DNA from: Anthopleura xanthogrammica
Taxonomy: Eukaryota; Cnidaria; Anthozoa; Actiniaria; Actiniidae
DNA length: 64,000 bases
Direction: 5' to 3'
Assembly: GCA_964019055.1 (NCBI GenBank)
Contig: OZ025223.1
Span: 6,314,625 to 6,378,624, forward strand
Shown: piece after piece, positions 12,501-22,100 of the stretch
Layout of the letters: the number at the start of each line of letters is the position of its first letter
Numbering within the stretch: position 1 is the first letter of the stretch
The notes under the pieces: model-generated
Told to the model about the DNA's origin: nothing
Seen by the model: only the letters and a program-made list of their open reading frames with translations
The model's database searches: none
Translations under genes and position numbers: made by a program

Positions 12501-12968
12501 GCTTATACCTGATGCAATCTTTTTCGATATCGACTGAATATGATCATCCCAACTTAGATTCTCGTCAATAATGACGCCAAGAGATTTAGTTGAGGAGACC
12601 TGAGTAATAGTTTTGTCACTGATTGTCAGGTGAGGGGGAGCAGGAAGTCTTGATAACTGCTGTCGAGTGCCAGGTGTCAATGTCAATGTCGAGTGCCAGA
12701 TGTCAATGAGGTTCCCAAAATAACTGTCAAAGCCAGACTCATCAGCAATCAAAGCCTCAATCGAGTCTTCAGTCTCCCGCTGCTCAGCATCGTCTTCCAT
12801 CATTTCATTCGGTTCCATCTCCGTAAGCCGGTTTGATACCAGACGTGCTCTGGTTTCCAGCGCAGCCAGGGTCAAATGTTCGTCCAGGTCAAACATTATC
12901 AGTAGCACATCAAGATCCTCTTCGGTCTCACAATTACGGATGAGATTTTCAATCGTAAAGTCTGCCAT
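9571..12968 (-). pseudogene. Protein-primed-type family-B DNA polymerase gene relic (DNA_pol_B_2)
   Basis: Exon-like blocks in gene order on the minus strand are as follows. N-terminus MADFTIENLIRNCETEE (12968-12690). Exonuclease region KTFGLNELKKGYFP, then the frame-shifted continuation NQNYSGPPPDAKFYSPDGMS (11746-11460). YCHSDVDILRRSCFEF and CITIASVCNLVYRKQFL (11459-10830). SYIDKFLKIKQESSGYPSWC and ALRALAKLMLN, joined by a correct-phase intron to SFWGKFAQRTNMTQVEM (10725-10000). C-terminal FVSGGLENYAYKLDDGS, VRGITLNYRNSLQIYLD and NIISHPESRDYKIVY (9850-9571). These are hallmarks of the polymerase used by Polinton-like elements and linear plasmids. A frameshift near 11620, a TAA near 11465 and a LINE insertion at 11750-12690 show it is dead. 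Confidence 0.75.
11750..12690 (-). mobile_element. 3' fragment of a LINE inserted in the polymerase gene
   Basis: The minus strand encodes RT tail sequence: SLGVIIDENLSWDDHIQSIS, ALKRIRQFVS, a TGA, then ALVQPHFDYCSVVWDGC and GWVPLQQQRASAKSVMMF. It continues through two frameshifts to TTIKSFKSLLCP. It ends in an (AAAT)n-rich tail at about 11770-11750. Polymerase N-terminal coding lies upstream and exonuclease-domain coding downstream, so this LINE is an insertion. At the upstream junction a short motif is tandemly repeated (GTCGAGTGCCAGRTGTCAAT, 12660-12715). Confidence 0.75.
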
Positions 12969-13279
12969 TCTCTAAAAGTGTAATTGAAATAATAATTAAA
13001 AAATTGCTTTGTTAAGAGGGGGGAAAAAATGCAAGGAATCTAACATTGGAAAGCTAAAAGTTTAGAAAATGAAATAACAGAATAGGGTACTTACTATAAA
13101 GTAATTTTCGGAGACCAGACCAGGCTATTATTTTTTCTGTGAATACAATCCTCCTGCTTGTTGGATACTAAATGCACGAATGGTGAGTTGCTCAGATACT
13201 GAGGGTTTTGGGCTTTCGAAATGCTTCCAAAGTATTTTTTACATTTTTAGTGACCCTTAAAGAATTTTGAGAATTTTCA

Positions 13280-13720
13280 CGAGTTTTGGACATTGTACTA
13301 GAAAAATGCGAGGAATTTGCAAGCTCATTGGCGTCATCAGAGCACTGGAAGTAATCACAGCTATGATCAGGGTACTGAACGGTACAACAAAAGAATGTGC
13401 GGTCTTTGTTCTTGTCGGTATAACTGACACCAATCTTAGTGTAGAGATTATGTTCGTGACATCGTGGATAACATCTTGGTGGGTAATCTTAAAGAAGGTC
13501 ATCCAAGTTGTCGTAGTGTCTGATTTTTTGACATTCAGCTTTCACCCCAAGATCTCGATGTCCAATAACTTTACTTTGGCTTCTTTCGTCTTGCAGCCTT
13601 TACACAATTCAGCCAAGTTTTTGTAGTCCAACTTTGTTCCACATTTTAGGAATTCGGTCTTGTACTTGGATTTGTAGACTGAGCAAGGAGAACCACAGAA
13701 ATAAACACATATCGTAGTCA
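13280..13720 (-). pseudogene. GRF-type zinc-finger gene relic
   Basis: The minus strand starts MSDYDMC at about 13728 and continues after a one-base shift with a Cys-rich stretch (KCGTKLDYKNLAELCKGC). Another frame then carries RCYPRCHEHNLYTKIGVSY and NKDRTFFCC...CDYFQCSDDANE. The second part has the GRF zinc-finger pattern (Cys/His, then a GR-like turn, FF.C, C..F.C.D). GRF fingers bind single-stranded nucleic acid in DNA-repair and topoisomerase-type proteins. Three different frames are needed, so the gene is broken. It lies directly upstream of, and on the same strand as, the polymerase relic and may have belonged to the same unit. Confidence 0.4.
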
Positions 13721-13729
13721 GACATGATT

Positions 13730-14098
13730 AGTTCGTTTGATATCGATCTCTTGTCTTTTATCTCGAGTAGATAACTTGTCCTTACTCTGAATTATCTGAG
13801 TGTAAGTGTGGTTTTGTATTCTTGTATTCGGCTTTTAAAGCTTTCGTCTCCATATTTCATATTTCAAATTCCTGCCTTGATGCTTTGAATTTGTACTTTG
13901 ACCCCTATCCTACATTCCTTTCATCCCCTAAAGTATTTCTCCTCTTCAAGACCACCCCTCCCCTTACATTCCTAAAGGGTATTTTGGTATGCAGACCACC
14001 CTTCCCCTCGCAAGTGCACTATCTGGGGGTGAAAACTACTGTTATTCAAACAAAAACAGCTATATACCTAAGGGCATTTTCCTCTAAGGTGTCTATAT
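13730..14098. other. Spacer or intron without recognisable coding
   Basis: This lies between two minus-strand relics. It contains CT-rich runs near 13900-14010. No coding block was recognised. It could be an intron of the gene at 14099-15015, whose last exon has a possible donor at its 3' edge. Confidence 0.35.
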
Positions 14099-15015
14099 TT
14101 ACATGATTGCAGGCATGTTGCTTTTTTCACTGGCTTGCTTTGACAGATGTTCCCTCTTCACGATAAGATTCCTGAATATTCTGTCGATAATAAACTGAAA
14201 CAGAATAGTATCTTGATTTTGCAATTCCAGGAGCCTTATCATCTCGTCCCATCTGTCTTTTAAACCCTGAGTAGTTCGGAAGTTGTGAAAGCTTCTCATC
14301 ATTGCCTCTCTGTTATTGGATAGCGTTTTACACTTGTCTCCGGCAGTTACACTCTCCCACATCATCTTTACACTTTCATTTGCAAATAATATGACAACGT
14401 TCTCTCTCAGCTTGTCTCTTAGTTAAATTGCGAGGTCTCTTGCCTTGTTTCCACGAGTGGGATTTTTAGACTTGACACAAAATGGCTTGAAGTTCATGGC
14501 TTCATTAAGGCTGTCCTCGAACAGTTCAAGTGCGCATCTTTCGGCTTCTGTTCGTGAAAAGTTGTAAACATTTCTTGCATCTGAAATTAATAGAAAAAAT
14601 AATAGTTATAAGCACTCGAATCAACACTAAATCCTACTCGTTTATTCGATTGCATGGTGTACAAATGACTACAAACCTCTCAATGAATCTTCAGTGTTGA
14701 CTTGAGACGTCAGCTGTAGACTTTCACTGTTTCCCTCTTGAATCGAACCTAACGAGGAAAATAGAAATATTAATTGTTTAAGATGAATCAAGCAAAGAAA
14801 GCGGATATTTTGTCGGATATCTTACCGTGTTTAGTTCGAACATGACGAAAAAGCCATCCATTCGTCTTGTAACTCTTCTCGCACATTGAACACTGAAAGA
14901 TTTCTTCTTCGAGCTCAGAATCTACCCAGTCATCGGAATCACAATCCTGGGATCCCAAATCCCCCTCATCGAAGTCAAAATCTTCAAGGTCTGAAACAAA
15001 CAGTTCGTCAGCCAT
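14099..15015 (-). pseudogene. Three-exon C2H2 zinc-finger gene with one in-frame stop
   Basis: Exon 1 (15015-14826) starts ATG in a good context and encodes an acidic segment (VSDLEDFDFDEGDLGSQDCD). One C2H2 finger follows (CSMCEKSYKTNGWLFRHVRTKH). Exon 2 is 14748-14677 (SIQEGNSESLQLTSQVNTED) and exon 3 starts at 14580 (ARNVYNFSRTEAERCALELF). All junctions are GT-AG and phase 1, so the frame is maintained. The only break is a TAA at 14425-14423, after which the same frame runs open for about 108 more codons (MMWESVTAGDKCKTLSNNRE) to 14099. A plausible donor (AT|GTAAAT) sits at the end, so more exons may follow. The family is unknown. Confidence 0.6.
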
Positions 15016-16480
15016 CTTTGTTTCTTCTTATCTGGTTAATCATTTTCTGACTGTTTCTATGGTTATTGTATATGTTAATCAGATAACCACTCAATTTTAC
15101 GAAATACGATTATCGATGAAGCGTACGGAACATCAAGGTGTGAAAACGTAATAAACATAATGAAATTCATTACAAAAAATTAGCTAGTAGTTCAAAGTAC
15201 GAAGCCTTTTCTATGTGATAGTAACTGCCCACTAAAGCAACGGGCTCGCGCATAGGCACTCATCTAAGGCAATTGACGCCACTAAAACTTTAACATTTGT
15301 ACTATTTTTATTGACAAAGCGATTTTTTATGGAAAAAAAGTAAAAGGATGGTTGGACATGATATTTTCTAAAACTTAAACGTCGAGACAAACAACTCACA
15401 TAGTAGTCCAATTCATTATTATTCACATTGTTATTCTCTCAAACTCTAAACTTTATGATATAATAATATGATATCTCCTGGATTTTCGACTGGATTCTCC
15501 AACAATTGGTATGCCAAGGTAGAAAAAATCCTAACAAGTCCAACACTTAAAATTTTAGCTGGTAATGAAATGAATGAAAAGTTTCGAGGATCTTCCAGTT
15601 TGAACCATGAACGCGTTCCCATCACAGCCTGGGCCAAATAATCGCCAGTGCCCTTATCTGGATATTCTCCAAAGCAGAACTTAGATACTTGGGCAACCCA
15701 GCAAAAACTACTGACTCGTACTCAACTTGATCTAATGAGCACGCAATATATTGTCACGATCGTATCAAGAAATGCCCTATTGTTCTGTCCTAAAGTTGAA
15801 GAACAATAGCAGGGATTAAGTGGGATTAGCATATGATTAGTCTGTGGAGTCACGGATCAAATCCGCTAGCTCGTCGTTGCTCGAGTGATCTACGAAAACA
15901 ATCAGCCAAGTTTCGTGAAACTGTCGTATGGAGACCAAATCTACTACGCCCTCCCCCCTAAAGGGAGTTTTGTATCAAAACCAAACTCACTACCCTACCC
16001 CCAATAGGCTAAAATAGTTTGAAGTATGATCGCGCGTGGAGGGTAGGGTGGGTAGAATTTTAGTCAACACTAACTAATCCTACGAAAAAAAAACTGGGTC
16101 GCAAATTATCGAAACCCTTATGTGTGCTTGATTTGATGTACTTTCAAAAACTGAAGCTTATAAGCAACATAACAGACTCAACTTTTTCGTCAAAAATGCA
16201 GTTTATTATCAAAATATATCTTAGTTATATATTACAAGAAAAAACTCTGAATATTACTATTAACTTTAAACTGTTTAACTACGATCGTGTAACGAACTTC
16301 TTCATAAATAGATCGGGATGAGTATTTAAATCATTTCAGTTGAATAGACAAGAACTCTAGATCAAAAACGAGAACTAAAGTAAAGATTTTTTTGAAAGTT
16401 TTGTGAAATTCAAGACCGGAATTGCTGTTTATCACACGTCAATGAATCATATTTTGGTTGATGGACGCGTTTCATGATAT
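15016..16480. other. Intergenic region without recognised genes
   Basis: The 5' flank of the zinc-finger gene lies here, followed by AT-rich sequence. Only ORFs below 66 codons with no family pattern occur. No convincing exon was found on either strand. Confidence 0.4.
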
Positions 16481-16499
16481 ATAACAGGAGCCGGTTGGA

Positions 16500-16570
16500 C
16501 AAGTAAAGTTAAGATAAGGATCATTTATCCGGTGGATAGCGCTATTCACCCTTCGTACAACCGGCCCTTG
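16500..16570. repeat. Short palindromic dispersed-repeat-like segment
   Basis: The core GGTGGATAGCGCTATTCACC can fold on itself. From memory, similar 'TATCCACC...CAACCGG' segments are very common in stony-coral and sea-anemone intergenic DNA. That hints at taxonomy but is not proof. Confidence 0.4.
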
Positions 16571-16874
16571 ATCTACAGTTTGAAACAGATTATTGATCTC
16601 TATTTCACGTAGTTCATGTTTTCAAGTCCTCGTGGAGGAATATGGGTTTATTACCCATAGTAATGTACTTGAAATTGAAACGACGGTAGCGACAAAACGT
16701 TTAGTAACATCCTCCTATGTTTTGCTTATCTCTGCCGCCTTGTTTGCCTTGGAGGTGGAGCCGTGGGTGGTCCCATGCTTGTAGATGCTGAAACGTGAAG
16801 TGGATCAGTGTGAGAAGTAGCAAACAGTGCAAAAGAATTTATAAAATATATTTAAAGCATATTCTAATCGAAAA

Positions 16875-17111
16875 ATGATAAAGTTCAGTTTGTCTTCGCC
16901 AGATAATAAAGTTTTGGTGGACTTCAATCAAAGTAATATGAAGTTTGAAGGACTACTAACTGAAGGCCTACAGGAAGTTGTGCAAAACGCCTTGATTGTC
17001 ACACGACAAGATAAGGATCGCGTGTTTGTTTCTCAAAATTCCCTTGAATCTAGTAATTCCTTCACCATCGGTCAACACTTTTATTTAAAACACCGAGACA
17101 TACTTAAATAA
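16875..17111 (+). CDS. Small ORF, 78 codons, unknown
   Basis: An open frame from ATG to TAA has balanced composition (FSLSSPDNKVLVDFNQS, SFTIGQHFYLKHRDIL) and no low-complexity tracts. No family is recognised, no splice sites were evident, and nearby promoter signals are not distinctive. It may be a small gene or a chance ORF; it is listed because its composition is more protein-like than most short ORFs here. Confidence 0.25.
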   Translation: MIKFSLSSPDNKVLVDFNQSNMKFEGLLTEGLQEVVQNALIVTRQDKDRVFVSQNSLESSNSFTIGQHFYLKHRDILK

Positions 17112-17259
17112 TCGACCGAATCTTTATAATATTTGTAGTGAAAACGTGCGATGTATCCGCATATTCCTTATGGAGTAAATTCGGAAACATTTAAAAATCT
17201 TATCAACATGTCAAAACAACACCAAATATGATGCCAAGACAAGTTTATACATGACTTAC

Positions 17260-17776
17260 CATTTTCGTTGTTCTGAGGAGGTTTCTTCTCATCAAAAATA
17301 AACTTAACGTTCCTTGCTAGAATGTATTCCCTAAAATAAATCATATCTGCTTGTCATTTTTTAATTTTCGCGTGTATAAAAAGTTAACCCCCTAATATTT
17401 TTGTTGTTATTAAATATAACTGCTTACCATCGTTTGCTTTCCTCCGCCATCCCTTGATTCGCCTAAGTAAAAACACAGCCCAATTGAAATATCAATATTC
17501 GAAAAAACTATCGAGCATGAATATGGTTCTGTTATGGTTTACCTTGTCAAACCACTCGACATGTACTTCGAGGTAGTTCATCAACTCCGCCATGTAGCAG
17601 TGTAGTAATGGATCCGTAGTTGAAATCTATTTAAGTTGAAGAAAAGAAAATTTTAATTTCATGTCGATTTAAGTGAACTCGTTATTCAATCGTATTCAAG
17701 TTAAGAAACGATAGGCTTAAGAAAAAGACAATATAAATAAGCTTGCTCTTACCGTAAAGGAGACGTTGTCTGACAT
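17260..17776 (-). CDS. 5' part of an unknown multi-exon gene (four exons read)
   Basis: The exons are 17776-17753 (MSDNVSFT), 17626-17543 (TDPLLHCYMAELMNYLEVHV), 17462-17428 (ANQGMAEESKRW) and 17330-17260 (EYILARNVKFIFDEKKPPQN). Donors are strong (ACG|GTAAGA, AAG|GTAAAC, ATG|GTAAGC, ATG|GTAAGT) and acceptors good. Phases 0, 0, 2 and 1 connect without a break, giving about 71 codons. The later exon or exons were not found. The predicted N-terminus is mostly helical and charged, with no domain I can name. Its start codon is only 192 bp from the start of the divergent RING gene, so the two probably share a promoter. Confidence 0.55.
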
Positions 17777-17968
17777 GTTGTACCTGGACAGCCAAGCTGA
17801 GGTGACGGACAAACGTGGCTGTCAAAGAAGAGTAAAAGGAAACAGGAAACCACCACAGGATGCCGGGTGAAACTCTTTTTCAAGCGCGCGAAAAACGAAG
17901 CTTTAACATTCTCGGAGTCAGAATCTGGAGTATTACAAGATCGCAACAAATTTTGGTTATACGTCAAT
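17777..17968. promoter_or_regulatory. Inferred bidirectional promoter
   Basis: 192 bp separate two divergent start codons, each followed by a clean first exon and intron. No TATA box is evident. The assignment follows from geometry, not from a recognised motif. Confidence 0.4.
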
Positions 17969-19004
17969 ATGGAAAATAAGGAAGGAGGTATTGCATTGGT
18001 AAGTGTTTTTTATTTATTTTCCTAGTTATCTAGTGGCTAACAAAACTTTGATTGACGTTCTTTTAGTCCCCGATCATAACAAATCACTTACAAAATACTT
18101 TGTTTAACCAATTTTTAGGTAGATCCCAGTTCGTCTGAAAGCTTAGGTACGTAAGTTAAATTTAGTGTTCGTTCTTACCTTGAGGCACATAAATTTAACC
18201 CCACTCTTAAATCTATACAGGTAAGGGGGTGGGGAAATACAATATGAATAACCATACAGTATCTACATTATACTTCTCTTATATAATTGAAATCACACGA
18301 AAGAAATTTGAGTTAGCCAGAATACTTTCTTTCTTCTCTTCAAGAACCTTCTAACAAGAAGCAAAGAACGGATTTTACAGGTAACGTTGCAATGGCAATA
18401 TAACTATTTCTAAAACAAATTCCCAACAGCCATTTGTTTATTTATTTTTCATCAGCTGCAAGCAGTTCAAGCAGTGTTGACTACCTGCCCCCCATGATCA
18501 TAGCACATGGAATCGGTTTCATTGGGCGAGATGATAATGGAAATTCAGACACTGAAAGCGAAGATGCCTCTATAAAGAGCACATATGCAAAGGAAGGGTG
18601 TGAAACTCCCTCAACTGTAGTCATCTCCGATTCTGAAGATGAAAATTATGTTTCTGGTTGGTATATATTAATCAAAAATTTCATCAGGCAATTAAGGCTT
18701 ATTATAACTGTTAAATGGGCCAATCACTTAAATAGTTATAAGATGAAAAACATATTGATCATGGATCAAACATAATGACCTAGAATTTTTCTAAAAATCT
18801 ATACAGAAATGGATGACAATATAAGTGCTGAAGGAGAGGTCTTGGAGTTTGAGCAAAGTGATGCCAAGGGATGCCAGTTTAATACATGGGTACACTGGCC
18901 ATCAAGTTTGCTGTTTGGCTTGTGGCCAAAAGTTAAAAGATCTCAGGAAAAAATGCCCAGTTTGTAGGAAGTCTATCCATCACGTTATAAAAAATTTTCT
19001 TTAA
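17969..19004 (+). pseudogene. Five-exon gene with SUMO-interacting motif and MDM2-like RING, apparently frameshifted
   Basis: The exons are 17969-17998 (MENKEGGIAL), 18119-18146 (VDPSSSESL), 18345-18380 (EPSNKKQRTDFT, NLS-like), 18456-18656 and 18807-19004. Phases 0,1,1,1 join correctly. Exon 4 is Ser/acidic-rich and carries VVISDSEDE, a textbook SUMO-interacting pattern. Exon 5 encodes LIHGYTGHQVCCLACGQKLK and KKCPVCRKSIHHVIKNFL, matching the C-terminal half of the MDM2/MDM4 RING with its TGH and CPVCR motifs. That frame is one base off the frame entered from exon 4, which ends at 18967. The first RING CxxC pair is also missing (WSLSK). Either a recent mutation killed the gene or an unseen splice site restores the frame. 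If functional it would be a small nuclear E3 ligase. Confidence 0.55.
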
Positions 19005-19171
19005 GACTAATAATTTATAATTTATTATTATTATATATAAATATATTTAAGCAATAGACTGTTTCAGCTATATTATAAATTTGTATGTATATAATCTGAC
19101 TTTTTTAACTCAAAAAATAATAGTATAGTGAATAATTTACTTATAATTTAAGTATAAGTCGTTCTTGCAGC

Positions 19172-22100
19172 CTAGCCTTCTTCATTTTGCTCCCTTTCAT
19201 AGGAAGACATTCCCCCAAAACAGTCTTCTGGTGCATCATCATTTTCAGAATCTCTTCCTAGGCCTGTAGCCTCATGCTTGTGGTACTGTCTTTTTTCTCT
19301 GATAAGATTGTTCTTCTTTGCAAAGAGACAACGGTTCTCTCTTTCCAAAATCTGTCAGTATCAGAGTATATGAATATTAATAACAATTTATGAATACAGT
19401 TATTCAGGGGTCTCAGGTCATAAACAATAATGTACCAGTTAGTATTTCTTTAAAGTTATTCAATATTTTCTTTTAATTGTGGACTTGTGACTTATAGATA
19501 TCAGAAAACCTAAACCAACCAACTGCATGCACAAATATTATTGTAGTCAAAACCTCATAGTCAAAAAACCCTAGTGAGCTTCGAGGAACTCAGGAAACCA
19601 ATTTGGCATCATGTAGTGAAATGATTAAGGACTATTATGCAAGGCCATTTCTTACCTGAATGGTATATTTTGATCCTCGTCCACCCTTTTGAGAGGCCCT
19701 GTGGAACACCTGATTCTGGACATGATTTTTTTTTTCTACAGGCTGACAACTAAATGGCTTGATTGTTGAGTACTTTTCCATGAATTGTGGAACATGATAT
19801 ATCAATGCTGGAAAAAAAAAATTAGTTAAAAATTGTGATTTATATTTAGACTTCTCAGCTTTACTTATCAAGAGTTCTGTATACTTTATTTGGTCTTAAT
19901 GTAGTGGTACTGTTAATCTTGAAAATTTAGTCAAGTGTACCAAAAAAAGCAATTTTGCCACCCCTGCATGGTGAGTGTATACAGCATCAGTAAAAGTTGC
20001 AATAAATAAAAGTATTGCATACCGTGAATGTATGGTGTAAGATCTTCCGGATAGTTTATGTAAAGGAAAAGGTGGCCCCACTCTCTTGCTCTTTTCTTGA
20101 ACTCCTTTGGCTTAAGATAGCTTGGTTCACCCGGATTTGCAGAAATTGATTCCAGCAACATCTGAAAGCCCTGTAAAAAGAAATCATTTATTCAATCTTT
20201 TTTAAAGCATAAATTTGATGCAATTGTTTGCAAGTTTACTGATGCTTTGCGCGCATGTGGGCATATACTAATGGAATATGCGCGTTATAAAATATATTAA
20301 AGTTATTATTATTATTATTATTATTATTTTTATTTTTTTATTTTTTTTATTTACAACTTATCGAGTATCACACTAAGTGTGATACCCTAGAAGAAATACA
20401 TGATACATGCAATACATTTTCCAATAAAAACAATAAATATACAGTTCAGATTATTTACAACTTATATTTATAACTTATTAGATTTTTTGATATATATATA
20501 TATTATTATTATTATTATTTATTTTTTTTTTTGTTCCATGTGATTTTTTTTCTATCCTTTACATATCTATTTGCATTTACTATTCTATAAATTGATTCTA
20601 TTGTTTTAGTTGTTTGTATGTGTAGACACAAACACACGCACATAAACACAGAAAAAAAAGAAAAACTGACAATAAGAACAGAAAGCACACACATTTTTGC
20701 ACCGTGAAGACGTGGGAAGAGACTAATTAATTCAAACTGTTCAATCTGTCTTTGAAGTGTTTTTGCTCAAAAATTTGGTAAAAGGGGACCACTTTTTTTC
20801 AAATAACAACTGATCGCGTTTCGATTTTGATGAAACTATTTTCTTTTCGAAATCAAATTTAGTTGTTGCATGATTAAGGAACGTCTGAAAAGTGTAACAT
20901 TCATCCTTTATAAATGCGTTAAACATATTCTGCTTTGCAATTAGAATTAAGTGATTTATTAAAATATTTTTTTTGACATTAGTTAGATAGCCATACAATA
21001 TCAAAGCAGAAGTAATTTCAAGCTCAAGCTTAGGAGTAGAAGAGATTTCCAGCCACCATGCTTTAAATTTGTCCCAAAAAGATTGAGCTTTTTTACAATG
21101 AAAGAAAAAATGTGTACAAGTATGTTTTTCACGATCAAAACAAAAAGGGCAAATATTATTTTCAGCAACGCCAATTTTGAATAAGTAACTTTTTAAAGGA
21201 AGTATGTTATGAATAATTTTGAACTGAAACATTGAGAGTTTAATTTCTTTAGTCACAATGAAAGGGAGTGAATATACTACACTCAATTCGGAAGGGTTGA
21301 TACCCGCCTGAAGAATCATAGATTGATTGGTAGGCCCTTGAAAATCTCTACTCGTAAAAATCTGTCTTATGTCTTTTGCATCCATTTTGGTTATATCCCA
21401 AAAAAGTTTCTCCGTATCAGGTGAAGGTTTAGATTTTAAAAACTTTTTGACAGCCTTTATCACCCCTTGATAGGTGAGAAAATTAGTATGAATGCTATAT
21501 TTGCTCGTAAAATCAAAGAAGCTTAAAAAGTTATTTCCACTATCTAACAGATCATCAATAGCTTTAATGCCTCTATCAAACCAGGATTTGTAAAAAACTG
21601 ATAAGTTACCAACTTTGATTTGTTTGTTATTCCAAATGCTGTTTCTTAAAATATTTTGTTTAGGAGTAATTTTTGAGTTGAAATCTTGAAGGTATCTTAG
21701 AATTTTCTCATAGAAAGGTGGTATACTGGTTGTTTTTAACATCTTAATGTCAAAATCGCATGTGAGCAAGAAAAGTCCGCCATACTTACTTAAACATTCA
21801 TTTGGTAATATTTTCCAATCCACAGGTCTTTTATCTAGTAATCTCTTGACCCAGGCAAGTTTAAGCCCTTTATTCATATGATTGAACGATATCATGTTCA
21901 GACCCCCTTCCTCTTTAGTACCAATAATTGTTCTTTTCTTTATTTTGGCTGGCTTATCATTCCAAATAAAATTAAACGTGATCTTATCTACTTCCTCAGC
22001 AAAATTATCAGGAACTGGTAGAACTGACGAGTTGAAATTGAGTTTTGACAGACCTAGTGTTTTAACAATGTTTATTTTGCCGTAAAGTGATAGATTACGC

